Shown in pieces: positions 8,108 to 19,011 of a DNA stretch of 64,000 nucleotides; the first letter of the stretch is position 1; the number at the start of each line of letters is the position of its first letter. The notes under the pieces are model-generated. The model saw only the letters and a list, made by a program, of their open reading frames with translations, did no database searches and was not told where the DNA came from. The stretch is from Rothia aerolata (GTDB taxonomy: Bacteria; Actinomycetota; Actinomycetes; Actinomycetales; Micrococcaceae), in assembly GCF_014635585.1 (NCBI RefSeq), contig NZ_BMDC01000001.1, positions 186,001 to 250,000 on the forward strand, given 5' to 3'. A program made the translations under genes and the position numbers.

Positions 8108-8359
8108 ATGGCTGAGAAGCAGGTTGTACTTGACTCTCCCTTGCCCTACCCCAACCACGGCAACACCGTTGCCGCGTGGGCACTTGTTATTATCACCTGC
8201 GTTGGCGCCGTGATCGCTGCTGTAGGTTTTGATACCTTCCACTGGCCCATCGTTATTACGGGCGCAGCCATTATGGTACTCGGTATCGTTGCCGGTCTGG
8301 TTCTCAAGGGCATGGGCTTTGGCCAGGGTGGTGCAAAGACCAAGTACAAGCATCACTAA
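8108..8359 (+). CDS. HGxxPAAW family small membrane protein
   Basis: An 83-residue protein with two transmembrane helices (about 22-40 and 46-66). The motif HGNTVAAW (residues 17-24) is a variant of the HGxxPAAW signature that names this actinobacterial family, with Val in place of Pro. The function is unknown. Its usual place is within trp clusters, between the Trp-associated membrane protein and trpC, as here. ATG 8108 has CAAGGAG upstream. A -10-like TAGACT at 8048 and a strong terminator right after it suggest it is its own transcription unit. Confidence 0.85.
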   Translation: MAEKQVVLDSPLPYPNHGNTVAAWALVIITCVGAVIAAVGFDTFHWPIVITGAAIMVLGIVAGLVLKGMGFGQGGAKTKYKHH

Positions 8360-8378
8360 GTTTTCACGGTGACATAAG

Positions 8379-8404
8379 AGCGCCCCGCACCGCAGCGGGG
8401 CGCT
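8379..8404 (+). terminator. Intrinsic terminator after the HGxxPAAW gene
   Basis: AGCGCCCCGC (8379-8388) and GCGGGGCGCT (8395-8404) form a perfect 10-bp stem with a 6-nt loop, followed by TTTGTG. It is only 26 bp before the trpC start, so trpC may depend on readthrough. Confidence 0.85.
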
Positions 8405-8430
8405 TTTGTGTAAGAAAAAGAGGTAAGGGT

Positions 8431-9255
8431 ATGGCAACTGTACTAGACGAAATCATTGAGGGCGTTCGCGAGGATATGCTCCAGCGCATGGAGCAGACCC
8501 CGCTGGACGAGATGAAAAAGCGCGCCCGGCAGCAGAAACCGGCTCTGGACGCTCTAGCGGCTCTATGCGGAGCCAGCCCCGAGACAGTGGAAATTATTTC
8601 TGAGGTGAAGCGTTCCTCGCCCTCTAAGGGAGAACTCGCCGATATTCCCAGCCCGGCCGACCTGGCGGCGTCCTATGAAGCGGGCGGGGCGGCTGTTATT
8701 TCTGTGCTGACCGAGCAGCGCCGTTTCAAGGGTTCGCTGGCAGATTTGGCAGCGGTGCGCGAGCGCGTGAACATTCCGGTGCTGCGCAAGGATTTCACGG
8801 TAGACGAGTATCAAATTTGGGAGGCTCGCGCTTTCGGCGCCGACCTTGTGCTGCTAATCGTTGCCGCCCTGGACGACGAGACCCTCAAGCGTTTTCTCGA
8901 CCTGACCCACCAGCTGGGCATGAACGCTCTGGTGGAGACCCACACCGTTGAAGAGATTGAGCGGGCAAAGGCGGTCGGAGCCAAGATTGTGGGCGTGAAC
9001 GTTCGTAACCTCAAGACCTTAGAAGTCAATAACGGTCACTTTGGCGAGCTGGCTGCCCACCTGCCGGCCGATGCTGTGACGGTGGCTGAGTCGGGTGTGG
9101 CTGGTGCGCAGGACGTCGCTGCTTACGCGGCTGCCGGAGCGCAGGCTGTGCTGGTGGGTGAGGCGCTGGTGAAATCGGGTGAGCCGACCCGGTCGGTACG
9201 GGATTTCCGTGAAGCGGGCGCGGCTGCTCGCGCTGAGTTTTTGAATCGCAACTAA
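8431..9255 (+). CDS. trpC: Indole-3-glycerol phosphate synthase
   Basis: TrpC closes the ring of CdRP to indole-3-glycerol phosphate. The protein is a 274-residue (beta/alpha)8 barrel. Signatures include EVKRSSPSKG with the catalytic Lys, VLRKDFTVDEYQIWEARAFGAD with the second Lys, NVRNLKTLEV, and the C-terminal phosphate site AESGVAG plus AVLVGEAL. It is a single-function enzyme with no fused TrpF domain, as usual in actinobacteria, where the HisA homologue PriA does the TrpF step. ATG 8431 has a purine-rich AAGAGGTAAGGGT upstream. trpB follows after 16 bp. Confidence 0.96.
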   Translation: MATVLDEIIEGVREDMLQRMEQTPLDEMKKRARQQKPALDALAALCGASPETVEIISEVKRSSPSKGELADIPSPADLAASYEAGGAAVISVLTEQRRFKGSLADLAAVRERVNIPVLRKDFTVDEYQIWEARAFGADLVLLIVAALDDETLKRFLDLTHQLGMNALVETHTVEEIERAKAVGAKIVGVNVRNLKTLEVNNGHFGELAAHLPADAVTVAESGVAGAQDVAAYAAAGAQAVLVGEALVKSGEPTRSVRDFREAGAAARAEFLNRN

Positions 9256-9271
9256 AGATAGGTAGTCGAGT

Positions 9272-10591
9272 ATGACTGAGAATCTTGTAGACCAGTTTTT
9301 GGGTGAACCGGGGGAGTCCCTGAAGAATGCCCCCGGACCCTATTTTGGCAAGTACGGTGGCCAGTGGATGCCCGAGTCGCTCATGGCTGCCATGGAGGAA
9401 CTGGAAGAGACCTTCAATAAGGCTCGCGAAGACGAGGAGTTCATGGCGGAGTTCCGCCGTCTGTCTCGGGAGTACTCTAACCGCCCCTCGCTGCTGACCG
9501 AGGTGCCCCGGTTCTCCGAGCACGCCGGGGGCGTGCGCTTCTTCCTCAAGCGAGAAGATCTCAACCACACCGGCTCCCACAAGATTAACAACGTGATTGG
9601 CCAGGCTCTGCTGGCTAAGCGCATGGGCAAAACCCGTCTGATTGCTGAGACCGGTGCAGGCCAGCACGGTGTTGCCACCGCTACCGCCGCCGCCCTCTTC
9701 GGCATGGAGTGTGTGGTTTATATGGGGGAGGAAGATACCGAGCGTCAGGCGCTGAACGTGGCGCGTATGCAGCTGCTGGGTGCCAAGGTGATTGCGGTGC
9801 AGACCGGTTCCCGCACCCTCAAAGACGCCATTAATGAGGCTCTGCGCGACTGGGTTGCCAATGTTGAGACCACCCACTACCTGCTGGGTACCGCTGCCGG
9901 GGCGCACCCTTTCCCCGCCATGGTGCGCTTCTTCCACGATGCCATTGGTTCAGAGGCTCGCGAGCAGATTCTTGAATCAGCCGGCAGACTGCCCGACGGC
10001 ATCGCTGCCTGCGTGGGTGGCGGTTCGAACGCTATCGGTATGTTCCACGCTTTCCTGGACGATTCAGACGTGCAGATTTATGGCTTTGAGGCCGGTGGTG
10101 ACGGCGTGGACACCGACCGTCACGCTGCCACCATCAATCTGGGCCGGCCGGGTATGCTCCACGGCGCGGTAACCTACCTGATGCAGGATGAAGACGGCCA
10201 GATCATTGAGTCCCACTCGATTTCTGCCGGTCTGGACTACCCGGGTGTGGGCCCCGAGCACTCCTACCTCAACGATATTGGCCGGGTGAGCTACCAGCCG
10301 GTGACCGACACCGAGGCAATGGACGCCCTGCGCCTGCTCTGCCAGACCGAGGGCATTATTCCGGCCCTGGAATCGGCTCACGCTCTGGCGGGTGCCGTGC
10401 GGGTGGCCAAGGAATGGGCAGCTGAAGATCCCGAGGCGGCCAAGCAGAAGATTATGATTGTCTGCCTCTCGGGCCGCGGTGATAAAGACATGGAAACCGC
10501 GCTCAAATGGTTCGGCCTGGGCAAGGCAATCCCTAGCTCAACCCTGCTGACCGGTAACACCGAGGCTACCAAGGAACGTGAGGCGAAGTAA
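9272..10591 (+). CDS. trpB: Tryptophan synthase beta subunit
   Basis: TrpB joins indole and serine with the aid of pyridoxal phosphate. The 439-residue protein has the PLP lysine in [13 protein letters not shown], the substrate loop [11 protein letters not shown], the phosphate-binding loop [10 protein letters not shown], and the C-terminal cofactor site CLSGRGDKD. An N-terminal stretch of about 20 residues precedes the conserved [13 protein letters not shown]. The stop overlaps the trpA start by one base (TAATG), which suggests translational coupling of the two subunits of the complex. Long antisense frames over this gene are shadows of its codon usage. Confidence 0.97.
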   Translation: MTENLVDQFLGEPGESLKNAPGPYFGKYGGQWMPESLMAAMEELEETFNKAREDEEFMAEFRRLSREYSNRPSLLTEVPRFSEHAGGVRFFLKREDLNHTGSHKINNVIGQALLAKRMGKTRLIAETGAGQHGVATATAAALFGMECVVYMGEEDTERQALNVARMQLLGAKVIAVQTGSRTLKDAINEALRDWVANVETTHYLLGTAAGAHPFPAMVRFFHDAIGSEAREQILESAGRLPDGIAACVGGGSNAIGMFHAFLDDSDVQIYGFEAGGDGVDTDRHAATINLGRPGMLHGAVTYLMQDEDGQIIESHSISAGLDYPGVGPEHSYLNDIGRVSYQPVTDTEAMDALRLLCQTEGIIPALESAHALAGAVRVAKEWAAEDPEAAKQKIMIVCLSGRGDKDMETALKWFGLGKAIPSSTLLTGNTEATKEREAK

Positions 10592-11442
10592 TGACCTATC
10601 AGGACAAAATTCCCGGCGCTGCCAAGTTCTCCGTGCTCGAGAAGAAGTTTCCCGCGCCCAACCCCGATTCCAAGCTCAAGGCAAAACTTGAGGCATGCCA
10701 GGTAGAGGGCCGTGCCGCGCTGATTGGCTACCTGCCCGTGGGCTATCCCACCGTAGATGACTCAATTGCCGCCGCTATTGAACTGGGCAAGAACGGTGCA
10801 GACATTATTGAGCTGGGTATTCCCTACTCCGACCCGGTAATGGATGGACCGGTGATTCAGCGGGCAACCGAAGAGGCAATCCGCAACGGTTTTCACGTCA
10901 AGGATGTTTTCCGCGCCGTGAAGGAAATCAGCGAGGCAACCGAGGCGGTCGTCGTCGTCATGACCTACTGGAATCCCATTCTGCGCTACGGCGTTAACGC
11001 TTTCGCCCACGACCTAGCAGAGGCCGGGGGAGCGGGCATGATTACCCCCGACCTCGTACCCGATGAGGCCTCCGAGTGGTTTGAAGCCTCCGATAACTTT
11101 GGCCTCGACCGCATCTTCCTCGCCGCGATTTCCAGCTCTACCGAGCGGTTGAACCTGGTCTCGGCGGCGTCCTCGGGCTTTGTCTACGCGGTCTCGGTGA
11201 TGGGTGTGACCGGCGCGCGGTCTTCGGTCAACACCGCCGCCCAGACCCTGGTGGAGAACCTGCGCACCGCCGGTGCCCCCAAGGTCTGCGTGGGCCTGGG
11301 CGTCTCCAAGCGCGAGCACGTGGAAGAAATCGGTGCTTATGCGGACGGCGTGATTGTGGGTACTGCGCTGGTTAAGGCTTTGCAGGACGGCGGCCCGGCG
11401 GCTGTGGGTGCGCTGACCCGCGAGCTTGCCGGTCGAGCATAG
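10591..11442 (+). CDS. trpA: Tryptophan synthase alpha subunit
   Basis: TrpA cleaves indole-3-glycerol phosphate and channels indole to TrpB. The 283-residue protein has the catalytic Glu and Asp in ADIIELGIPYSDPVMDGPVIQ, the segment MTYWNPILRYG, and the phosphate site VGLGVSKREHVEEIGAYADGVIVGTALVK. The N-terminus is about 30 residues longer than in short homologues. The start overlaps the trpB stop by one base. lgt follows 12 bp downstream, so it is likely part of the same transcript. Confidence 0.96.
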   Translation: MTYQDKIPGAAKFSVLEKKFPAPNPDSKLKAKLEACQVEGRAALIGYLPVGYPTVDDSIAAAIELGKNGADIIELGIPYSDPVMDGPVIQRATEEAIRNGFHVKDVFRAVKEISEATEAVVVVMTYWNPILRYGVNAFAHDLAEAGGAGMITPDLVPDEASEWFEASDNFGLDRIFLAAISSSTERLNLVSAASSGFVYAVSVMGVTGARSSVNTAAQTLVENLRTAGAPKVCVGLGVSKREHVEEIGAYADGVIVGTALVKALQDGGPAAVGALTRELAGRA

Positions 11443-11454
11443 AAAGGAAACAGA

Positions 11455-12321
11455 TTGGGTTCAACTCTGTTAGCTTCTATTCCCTCGCCCTCGGTCAGCC
11501 AGTTTTCGCTGGGGCCGCTGACCGTTCACTTTTACGCGCTGTGTATTCTGACCGGCATTGTGGTCTGCCTCTGGCTAACCTCCCGCCGCTGGAAGAGCTG
11601 GGGCGAGGACCCCGAGCGGGTCTGGGATATCGCCATTTGGGCGATTCCCTTTGGCATTGTCGGTGCCCGCGCCTACCACGTGCTCATTACCGACCCCGCC
11701 TCTTACTTCGGCCCCGGCGTTGACCCCTGGGGCTGGGCAAAGATTTGGGAGGGCGGTATCGGCATTATGGGTGCAATTTCGGTGGGCGGTCTGGGTGCCT
11801 GGCTTGCCTGCCGCCGCTACGGAATCTCCCTGGTGAAATTTGCCGACGCCGCTGCCCCCGGTATTATTCTGGCGCAGGCCTTTGGCCGCTGGGGAAACTG
11901 GTTCAACCAGGAGCTCTTCGGTAAGCCCACCACCCTGCCCTGGGGCCTGGAGATTGACTACTTCTCGGGGAACTTCCCCCGCCAGTACCCGCCGGGTACC
12001 CTCTTTCACCCCACCTTCCTCTACGAGTCTCTGTGGAATCTGCTCGGTGCGATAGTGCTGATTGTTCTGGGGCGAAAGGCTGTGCTGAAGCTGGGGCAGA
12101 CCTTCTGGCTCTACGTGCTCTGGTACGGGGTAGGTCGTTTTATGATTGAGAGCTTTCTGCGTATCGATAACGCGCAGATGTTCCTGGGACTGCGCGTGCA
12201 TATCTGGACGTCCGGTGCCCTGATTCTTCTGGGCCTGATTGGTTTTCTGGTCTTTGGCGCCCGGGCCCGCAGGCTTGAAAAGGCTTCCGATCAAGAGGCC
12301 ACAGTTGAAAAAGTAAGCTAG
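11455..12321 (+). CDS. lgt: Prolipoprotein diacylglyceryl transferase
   Basis: Lgt transfers diacylglycerol from phosphatidylglycerol to the lipobox cysteine of prolipoproteins at the membrane. The 288-residue protein has about seven membrane segments and the family signature GRWGNWFNQELFG. It also has GARAYHVL with the essential His, HPTFLYESLWNL, and YGVGRFMIESFLRID. The start is TTG at 11455, with AGAAAGGAAAC upstream. It sits at the end of the trp genes. Its substrates in this window would include the HNH lipoprotein and the peptidase-like lipoprotein at 58190. A strong hairpin follows the stop. Confidence 0.96.
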   Translation: MGSTLLASIPSPSVSQFSLGPLTVHFYALCILTGIVVCLWLTSRRWKSWGEDPERVWDIAIWAIPFGIVGARAYHVLITDPASYFGPGVDPWGWAKIWEGGIGIMGAISVGGLGAWLACRRYGISLVKFADAAAPGIILAQAFGRWGNWFNQELFGKPTTLPWGLEIDYFSGNFPRQYPPGTLFHPTFLYESLWNLLGAIVLIVLGRKAVLKLGQTFWLYVLWYGVGRFMIESFLRIDNAQMFLGLRVHIWTSGALILLGLIGFLVFGARARRLEKASDQEATVEKVS

Positions 12322-12331
12322 TCAGAGCGTA

Positions 12332-12370
12332 AAAATGGCCTGTTCTCTCCTGTGGAGAACAGGCCATTTT
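12332..12370. terminator. Bidirectional terminator between lgt and the exporter gene
   Basis: Sixteen bases (12332-12347) pair exactly with 12355-12370 around a 7-nt loop. The stem starts with AAAA and ends with TTTT, so it can act for both convergent genes. Its right arm ends just before the exporter stop codon. Confidence 0.9.
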
Positions 12371-13753
12371 CTATTCCCTGGGCTCAGCGCCGTTGAAGGG
12401 TTTGCTGAAGACCGGCAGCATAATGTCCTTGGCCTGGTACTCGTGCTGTAGGTCCCGGTCAAAGCGTTTGTCGGGATGGGTTCGCAAGAACTGGCGTTTG
12501 CGAATCTGCCAGAGCAGCTGAGAGAGCAGGTACTGGCCTAAGGTTCCGCCCATCGACAGGCAGTAGGTGGTCACCAGAGCTTCCATGAGGGAGGTAGAGG
12601 TATCGCCCAGGCCGAAGAAGTAGCTCAGGGCACCCTGGTAGATCATCAGGCCGGGGAAGAGGGGGAGTAGCGCCACCAGCATCAAAGCGTTGGAGGTCAG
12701 ACTGACCATGCGGGAGCAAAGCACGCAGAGGCCACCGATGATGGTTCCCACCGTGAAGATAGCTGAGTAGGTATTGACCTCGAAGGACTCGGACAGAATC
12801 AGGTAAAAGACCTCGGCAAGGCTGCCTAAAATAACAAGGGCCAGCAGGCGAATTTTCCAGCCGCCGCTTGCCAGGCCAAAGCCACCGGCCACCAGCGCTG
12901 CGCCGAGGATTGAATAGAACCAGTTGGTTGATTCGGCAGAGACCAGGGTAACCAGCTGAATATCGTCTCCAATGAAGGGCTGGGCCGCCGCGATAGCCGC
13001 TGCCACGCCCGAGATAAGGCCCGCGGTACACACGGCGATATCCATGAGTCGGCCTGCCGCCGAGAGGTACCAGCCGGTAATTGAATCCTGAATCACCGCG
13101 TAGGCCGTTACACCCGCTAGCCGGGAGGCAAGGGCGGAGACAATGCAGATAGTAGCCTGGTCGGTATTGGTCAGCAACATAAAGCCCGCGGCAAGAAAGA
13201 CCGCGCAGAAACCACCGGCGGCATAGCTGAAGATTCCCGGTGCTCCCACCCGGGAGAGCCATCGGAAGAGCATGGAGACAAAGACCGATACCAGCACGGC
13301 GCCCAGGGTGGTGGTGAAGTCACCGTTGAGCAGAATAGAGAAGCCGGCTCCTAGAATTCCGTAGCCAGCGGTGGTCCACCACCACAGGGTGCGGTATTTA
13401 TTCCGCTCATAATACTGTTGCAGGGCCAGGTTAGCTTCTTCAATTTCAAGGTCGCCCATCAGGTACTGCTCAATGGTGTCTTCTGCACGGGTTCTCCACC
13501 AAATATCGAGCACTCCCGGAGCGATGTTGTGCATGCGGGAGATGGGAAAAGAATCGCTGGTGGGCTGGTAGCTAACGGTTAGCTGACCCACGGTAATGCT
13601 GACCGAGACATTTTCCATACCGGCTTTAGCGCAGATGGCCAGCAGGGTTTTGGTGGTGGAGGCGGCGCTGGCACCGCTGCGCAGCAATGCCTCACCTGCG
13701 TTGAAGAGAAGGTCGAAGATCTTGCTGTTTTCGGGGGACATATTGTTGTTCAT
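12371..13753 (-). CDS. ThrE-family threonine/serine exporter
   Basis: The 460-residue protein has an N-terminal soluble part (about 1-130) with GEALLRSGASAASTTKTLLAI and VSVSITVGQLTVSY, typical of the ThrE N-domain. About ten hydrophobic helices follow, covering the two membrane domains (ThrE and ThrE_2) found together in Corynebacterium ThrE. Members export threonine and serine using the proton gradient; that substrate is inferred from the family. ATG 13753 is the start. It is divergent from gltB over nearly 600 bp, a region with several small inverted repeats (13846-13864, 13892-13915) that could regulate it. Confidence 0.85.
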   Translation of the reverse strand: MNNNMSPENSKIFDLLFNAGEALLRSGASAASTTKTLLAICAKAGMENVSVSITVGQLTVSYQPTSDSFPISRMHNIAPGVLDIWWRTRAEDTIEQYLMGDLEIEEANLALQQYYERNKYRTLWWWTTAGYGILGAGFSILLNGDFTTTLGAVLVSVFVSMLFRWLSRVGAPGIFSYAAGGFCAVFLAAGFMLLTNTDQATICIVSALASRLAGVTAYAVIQDSITGWYLSAAGRLMDIAVCTAGLISGVAAAIAAAQPFIGDDIQLVTLVSAESTNWFYSILGAALVAGGFGLASGGWKIRLLALVILGSLAEVFYLILSESFEVNTYSAIFTVGTIIGGLCVLCSRMVSLTSNALMLVALLPLFPGLMIYQGALSYFFGLGDTSTSLMEALVTTYCLSMGGTLGQYLLSQLLWQIRKRQFLRTHPDKRFDRDLQHEYQAKDIMLPVFSKPFNGAEPRE

Positions 13754-14337
13754 GATGCTCTGCCCTAGATTCCGTTACTGAGAAGTAACCTATCAACTTA
13801 TGCCGGCTCAGGCATGAGCTGCGACACGAAGAGGGGACTGGGCCTTGTTTCAGAATATGAAACAGAACCCTCTTCATAATGAGAATACTCTTGCATACAA
13901 ATGGAATTTTATGCATAGAATGGGTTTTACAGAGTGCAAGAGGTGTAAGCAAGGCTAATACTTACTCACCTAGCCCCGTTTTTTACGCCAATGTAACAAG
14001 CCGGTTTACCGATTAGAAACATAAAAATTGCACAATGGACATATCTGAGAAGAGACTCACTTAAGTGGGTGTTCTGTCTCATAGTGACCGTAAGAGACCT
14101 GATCAAGATGAACTGTCATCACACACAGGAGTTATCCCGGTTTCCCCCAGTACCACTGGGCTCCGCGATTTCCTCTTATGAATCGCTGCAATGGCGCGGC
14201 TAGTCATACACCTCCCCGTTTCTCTTCGGGGGCGCCACATCAGCGTGCGTGTTGACCTGCCCGAGCCTACCTGCCAGTATCGTTCGCGCAACCCCTCGCG
14301 GGAAGCGCCTCGACCATGTGGAGAGGAAAAGGCCTTT
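13754..14337. promoter_or_regulatory. Long divergent control region and gltB leader
   Basis: No gene is convincing in these 584 bp. The left half is AT-rich. It has the inverted repeats TGTTTCA-5-TGAAACA (13846-13864) and TGCATA-12-TATGCA (13892-13915) on the exporter side. On the gltB side there is a GlnR-like arrangement GTAAC...TTTAC-6-GAAAC (13993-14020), a -35-like TTGCAC (14028-14033), and the 10-bp palindrome CACTTAAGTG (14058-14067). From about 14100 to 14337 the sequence becomes GC-rich and fold-prone (for example CCCCG-8-CGGGG near 14215-14235) and would form an untranslated leader of about 270 nt. Confidence 0.5.
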
Positions 14338-17300
14338 ATGACCCACTCCCAGCTCACCGAAGAGAAGTTTTCTTCGAGCACCCAGCACGCTGAATCGCCT
14401 TTTAAGACTTTCGCCGCCATTCCCGAGGCGACCGGGCTCTACAACCCCGAGTCTGAGAAGGATGCCTGCGGTCTTGCCATGATTGCCACCCTGCGCGGTG
14501 AAGCAGGGCACGACATTGTGGATCACGCGCTGGTTGCTCTGCGTCGCCTGGAACACCGCGGTGCAGTGGGAGCTGACGAGGGAACCGGTGACGGCGCGGG
14601 TATTCTGCTTCAGGTTCCTGACGAGTTCCTGCGCTCCGTAGTTGATTTTGAGCTGCCCGCCGAGGGTAAGTACGCCGTGGGTACCGCTTTTCTCCCCACC
14701 AACGGGGTCAATGCAGACGAGCTCAAAGAGGGCCTCACCGCCATCGCGAAAAAAGAGGGCCTGACCGTTCTGGGCTGGCGCGAGGTGCCAATCGTGCCCG
14801 AGCTCGTGGGTAAGTCGGCCCGCGCCGTCATGCCCTACTTCGTGCAGATGTTCGTGGCAGAGGCCAGCGCAACCGAGGTGGACGCCGTAGCTGCCCCCTT
14901 CACCGGCCACATTCCGGTGATTGATCTTGACCAGGACGCCGAGCGGGTTCAGCTGGATCAGAAGGCTTTCCGCGTGCGCAAGCGCGCCCAGCACAAGCTG
15001 GGAGTTTACTTCCCCTCTTTCTCATCGCGCACCATCGTTTACAAGGGCATGCTGACCACCGCCCAGCTGGAGCCCTTCTATCCCGATCTTTCAGACCCGC
15101 GCTTCAAGACCAAGCTGGCGATTGTCCACTCGCGTTTCTCCACCAACACCTTCCCCTCCTGGCCGCTGGCCCAGCCCTTCCGCACCATCGCCCACAACGG
15201 TGAAATCAACACCGTCAAGGGCAACCGTAACTGGATGCGCGCCCGCCAGTCCCAGATGAAGTCACCGGTACTGGGTCGCAATCCCGAAGAACTTTTCCCC
15301 ATCTGCTCGGTGGGTGCCTCAGACTCCCAGTCTTTCGATGAGGTTGCCGAGCTCCTGCTTCTTTCGGGCCGTTCTGCACCGCAGGTCATGATGATGATGG
15401 TGCCGGAGGCCTGGGAAAACAACGAGAACATGGACGAAGACCGTAAGGCCTTCTACCGCTACCACTCCACCCTCATGGAGCCCTGGGACGGCCCCGCCGC
15501 TATTGCTTTTACGGACGGCGCCCGCGTGGGTTCTGTGCTGGACCGCAACGGTCTGCGTCCCGGCCGCTACTGGGTGACCGACGAGGGCCTGGTGGTGCTG
15601 GGCTCCGAGGTGGGCATCGTAGACATCGACGAGGAACACATCGTTGAAAAGGGTCGGGTGAGCCCCGGCAAGATGTTCTTTGTCGATACCGAAGCCGGCC
15701 GTCTTATTCCAGACGAAGAGGTGAAAGCCGAAGTAGCGGCGTCCGCCCCCTGGAAGAAGTGGGCCGACGAATCCCTGGTCAACCTCGCCGACCTTCCCGA
15801 GCGAGAGCACATCCGCTACCCGCGGTCTTCTACCACCCTGCGTCAGCAGACCTTTGGCTACACCACCGAAGAGCTGAAGAAGATCCTGGGGCCTATGGCG
15901 GTGACCGGCGCCGAGCCCATCTACGCGATGGGCACCGACACCCCCATTGCTGTGCTGGCCAACCGCTCCCGCCTGCTCTTTGACTACTTCATCCAGTCTT
16001 TTGCTCAGGTGACCAACCCGCCGCTGGACTCCATCCGCGAAGAGCTGGTGACCTCGCTGAAGACCTCCATCGGCCCCGACGGCAACCTGTTGCGCAAGGG
16101 CCAGGTCGAGACCAGCCAGGTCGCCATCGACTTCCCCGTGATCAACAACGATGAGCTCGACAAGATCGCGCACATCACTGACGAAGACGGCATGGAGGTT
16201 GCCCTGAAGGTTCGTGGCCTCTACAACCCCAGCGGGGGAGAGGCTGCCCTGCGGGCCCGCCTGACCGAAATCTGCGAGAAGGTCTCTGCCGCGGTCAACC
16301 GCGGTGTGCAGCACATCATTCTCTCTGACCGTCACTCCAACGGCCAGTGGGCCCCCATCCCCTCCCTGCTGCTGACCGCCGCCGTCCACCACCACCTGCT
16401 ACGCTCGGCGACCCGCACCAAGGCGTCCCTGATTGTGGAGGCCGGCGACGTCCGCGAAGTTCACCACGTGGCAACCCTCATCGGCTACGGCGCCTCCGCC
16501 GTGAACCCCTACCTGGCGATGGAATCGGTGGAGCAGCTGGTGCGCGAGGGCGAAATCACCGGTGTCACCGAGCAGGAGGCTGTCAAGAACCTCATTAAGG
16601 CCCTGGGCAAGGGCCTACAGAAGATTATGTCCAAGATGGGCATCTCCACCGTTTCCTCCTACACCGGCGCGCAGACCTTTGAGGCACTCGGCCTCTCCCA
16701 GCGCCTCTGCGACGAGTTCTTTACCGGCACCAATTCGCAGATGGACGGCGTGGGGCTGGACGTCATTGCCGAGGAAGTTCGCATCCGCCACGAGAAGGCC
16801 TACCCCGAGGACGGCGTGACGGTGCCTCACCGCCCGCTGGAATCCGGTGGCGAATACGACTGGCGCCGCGACGGTGCACCCCACCTCTTCAACCCGGCGA
16901 CCATCTTCCGCCTACAGCACTCGACCAAGACCCGCCGCTACGACATCTTCAAGTCCTACACCAAGCTGGTAGATGACCAGTCTAAGGATTTGATGACCCT
17001 GCGCGGTCTGCTCAAATTCAAGGAAGACCGCACCCCCATCTCCATTGATGAGGTGGAGCCGGTCTCTGAGATTGTCAAGCGCTTCTCCACCGGTGCAATG
17101 AGCTACGGCTCTATTTCCAAGGAAGCCCACGAGACCCTGGCGATTGCCATGAACCGGCTGGGCGCTAAGTCCAACACCGGTGAGGGTGGCGAAGACGTTG
17201 ACCGCCTGCTCGACCCCGAGCGCCGTTCGGCTATCAAGCAGGTAGCTTCGGGCCGCTTTGGCGTAACCTCCCTCTACCTGACCAATGCCGACGACATTCA

Positions 17301-19011
17301 GATTAAGATGGCCCAGGGCGCTAAGCCCGGTGAGGGTGGCCAGCTCATGGCGGCTAAGGTCTACCCCTGGGTGGCCAAGACCCGCCACTCAACCCCCGGC
17401 GTTTCCCTGATTTCGCCTCCGCCGCACCACGACATCTACTCGATTGAGGACTTGGCGCAGCTCATCTACGACCTGAAGCGCTCCAACCCCGAGGCCCGCA
17501 TTCACGTGAAGCTGGTTTCGGAACTGGGCATTGGTACCGTGGCGGCGGGCGTGACCAAGGCGAAGGCAGACGTCGTCCTGATTTCCGGTCATGACGGCGG
17601 AACCGGTGCGGCACCGCTGAACTCGCTCAAGCACGCCGGCGCCCCCTGGGAGCTGGGCCTGGCAGAAGCGCAGCAGACCCTGCTGCTCAACGGCCTGCGC
17701 GACCGCGTGGTGGTTCAGGCAGACGGCCAGATGAAGACCGGCCGCGACGTCATTATCGCGGCCCTGCTGGGCGCTGAAGAGTACGGCTTCGCCACCGCTC
17801 CGCTGGTGGTTGAGGGCTGCATTATGATGCGCAAGTGCCACTTGGATACCTGCCCCGTGGGCGTAGCAACCCAGAATCCCGACCTGCGCGCCCGCTTCAC
17901 CGGCCAGGCAGACCACGTGGTTAACTTCTTCGAGTTCATCGCTGAAGAAGTACGCGAATACCTGGCCGCCCTGGGCTTCCGCACCCTGGACGAAGCGATT
18001 GGCCATGCAGAGGTGCTCGATACCTCGGCCGCTATTTCCCATTGGAAGGCAGACGGGCTGGACCTCACCAACGTGCTCAAGTCCAGCTTCGTGGAGTATG
18101 ACGGCGAGGGCGTGCGCAACACCCGCACCCAGGACCACGAGCTCGAGAAGCACATTGATAACAAGCTCATTGCCGAGGCAGAGCCGGCGCTGACCAACCG
18201 CTCAAAGGTCAGCATTACCTCTGAGGTGGTCAATACTGACCGTTCGGTGGGCACCATGCTCGGCCATAAGGTCACCAAGACTTTCGGTGTGGAGACCCTG
18301 GACGACGACACCATCGAGATTAACCTGACCGGCCAGGCGGGTCAGTCTCTGGGTGCCTTCGTTCCCAAGGGCGTGACCCTGCGCTTGACCGGCGACTCCA
18401 ACGACTACGCGGGCAAGGGTCTCTCCGGCGGTCGCCTGATTATCAAGCCCGCCGAAAGGGCCTCCTTCGTTGCCCACGAGAACGTGGTAGCCGGTAACGT
18501 GATTGGCTACGGCGCCACCAGCGGAGAGATTTACCTGCGAGGTATCGTGGGCGAACGATTCCTGGTGCGTAACTCCGGTGCCACCGCAGTTGTCGAGGGA
18601 ATCGGCGACCACGGCTGCGAGTACATGACCGGCGGCAAGGCGCTGATTCTCGGCTCCACCGGCCGCAATTTCGGCGCCGGTATGTCCGGCGGTATTGCCT
18701 ACGTGATGGATCTCGATATGGATAGGGTCAACAGGCAGTCCCGTGACTCCGGTGAACTGACCTTCGTCGAGCTCACCCACGAAGACCAGAAGGACGTCGA
18801 GAGCCTCCTGCGTGCCCACGAGGCAGAAACCGGCTCCCTGCTGGCCCGGGAGCTGCTGGCTGACCTTCCGGCAACCTTTGCCCGTATCACCAAGGTTCTG
18901 CCCCGCGATTTCGCGGCGGTACAGCAGATTCGAGCTGAGGCAGAATCAACCGGTGAAGACCCCGACTCAATGAATGTCTGGAATAAGATTTTGGAGGTAA
19001 CCCGTGGCTGA
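14338..19011 (+). CDS. gltB: Glutamate synthase (NADPH), large subunit
   Basis: GltB takes the amide nitrogen of glutamine and makes glutamate from 2-oxoglutarate. The 1557-residue protein starts with a propeptide ending before Cys44 in KDACGLAMI; this Cys is the N-terminal nucleophile of the glutaminase domain after cleavage. The central domain and the FMN-binding synthase domain follow. The 3Fe-4S site is Cys1161, Cys1167 and Cys1172 in [15 protein letters not shown]. The C-terminal right-handed beta-helix carries GxxGG-type repeats ([31 protein letters not shown]). I chose ATG 14338 because GAGAGGAAAAGG precedes it; the frame is open for 147 bases upstream, but that part looks like leader RNA. 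Its stop overlaps gltD by 8 bp. Confidence 0.97.
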   Translation: MTHSQLTEEKFSSSTQHAESPFKTFAAIPEATGLYNPESEKDACGLAMIATLRGEAGHDIVDHALVALRRLEHRGAVGADEGTGDGAGILLQVPDEFLRSVVDFELPAEGKYAVGTAFLPTNGVNADELKEGLTAIAKKEGLTVLGWREVPIVPELVGKSARAVMPYFVQMFVAEASATEVDAVAAPFTGHIPVIDLDQDAERVQLDQKAFRVRKRAQHKLGVYFPSFSSRTIVYKGMLTTAQLEPFYPDLSDPRFKTKLAIVHSRFSTNTFPSWPLAQPFRTIAHNGEINTVKGNRNWMRARQSQMKSPVLGRNPEELFPICSVGASDSQSFDEVAELLLLSGRSAPQVMMMMVPEAWENNENMDEDRKAFYRYHSTLMEPWDGPAAIAFTDGARVGSVLDRNGLRPGRYWVTDEGLVVLGSEVGIVDIDEEHIVEKGRVSPGKMFFVDTEAGRLIPDEEVKAEVAASAPWKKWADESLVNLADLPEREHIRYPRSSTTLRQQTFGYTTEELKKILGPMAVTGAEPIYAMGTDTPIAVLANRSRLLFDYFIQSFAQVTNPPLDSIREELVTSLKTSIGPDGNLLRKGQVETSQVAIDFPVINNDELDKIAHITDEDGMEVALKVRGLYNPSGGEAALRARLTEICEKVSAAVNRGVQHIILSDRHSNGQWAPIPSLLLTAAVHHHLLRSATRTKASLIVEAGDVREVHHVATLIGYGASAVNPYLAMESVEQLVREGEITGVTEQEAVKNLIKALGKGLQKIMSKMGISTVSSYTGAQTFEALGLSQRLCDEFFTGTNSQMDGVGLDVIAEEVRIRHEKAYPEDGVTVPHRPLESGGEYDWRRDGAPHLFNPATIFRLQHSTKTRRYDIFKSYTKLVDDQSKDLMTLRGLLKFKEDRTPISIDEVEPVSEIVKRFSTGAMSYGSISKEAHETLAIAMNRLGAKSNTGEGGEDVDRLLDPERRSAIKQVASGRFGVTSLYLTNADDIQIKMAQGAKPGEGGQLMAAKVYPWVAKTRHSTPGVSLISPPPHHDIYSIEDLAQLIYDLKRSNPEARIHVKLVSELGIGTVAAGVTKAKADVVLISGHDGGTGAAPLNSLKHAGAPWELGLAEAQQTLLLNGLRDRVVVQADGQMKTGRDVIIAALLGAEEYGFATAPLVVEGCIMMRKCHLDTCPVGVATQNPDLRARFTGQADHVVNFFEFIAEEVREYLAALGFRTLDEAIGHAEVLDTSAAISHWKADGLDLTNVLKSSFVEYDGEGVRNTRTQDHELEKHIDNKLIAEAEPALTNRSKVSITSEVVNTDRSVGTMLGHKVTKTFGVETLDDDTIEINLTGQAGQSLGAFVPKGVTLRLTGDSNDYAGKGLSGGRLIIKPAERASFVAHENVVAGNVIGYGATSGEIYLRGIVGERFLVRNSGATAVVEGIGDHGCEYMTGGKALILGSTGRNFGAGMSGGIAYVMDLDMDRVNRQSRDSGELTFVELTHEDQKDVESLLRAHEAETGSLLARELLADLPATFARITKVLPRDFAAVQQIRAEAESTGEDPDSMNVWNKILEVTRG

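Noticed and set aside
9026-9937. 303-residue frame antisense to trpC and trpB
   Set aside because: Shadow of the codon bias of the real genes; no family resemblance and no start signals.
14191-14337. N-terminal extension of gltB
   Set aside because: The frame is open, but a strong ribosome-binding site precedes ATG 14338 and the known propeptide length fits that start.
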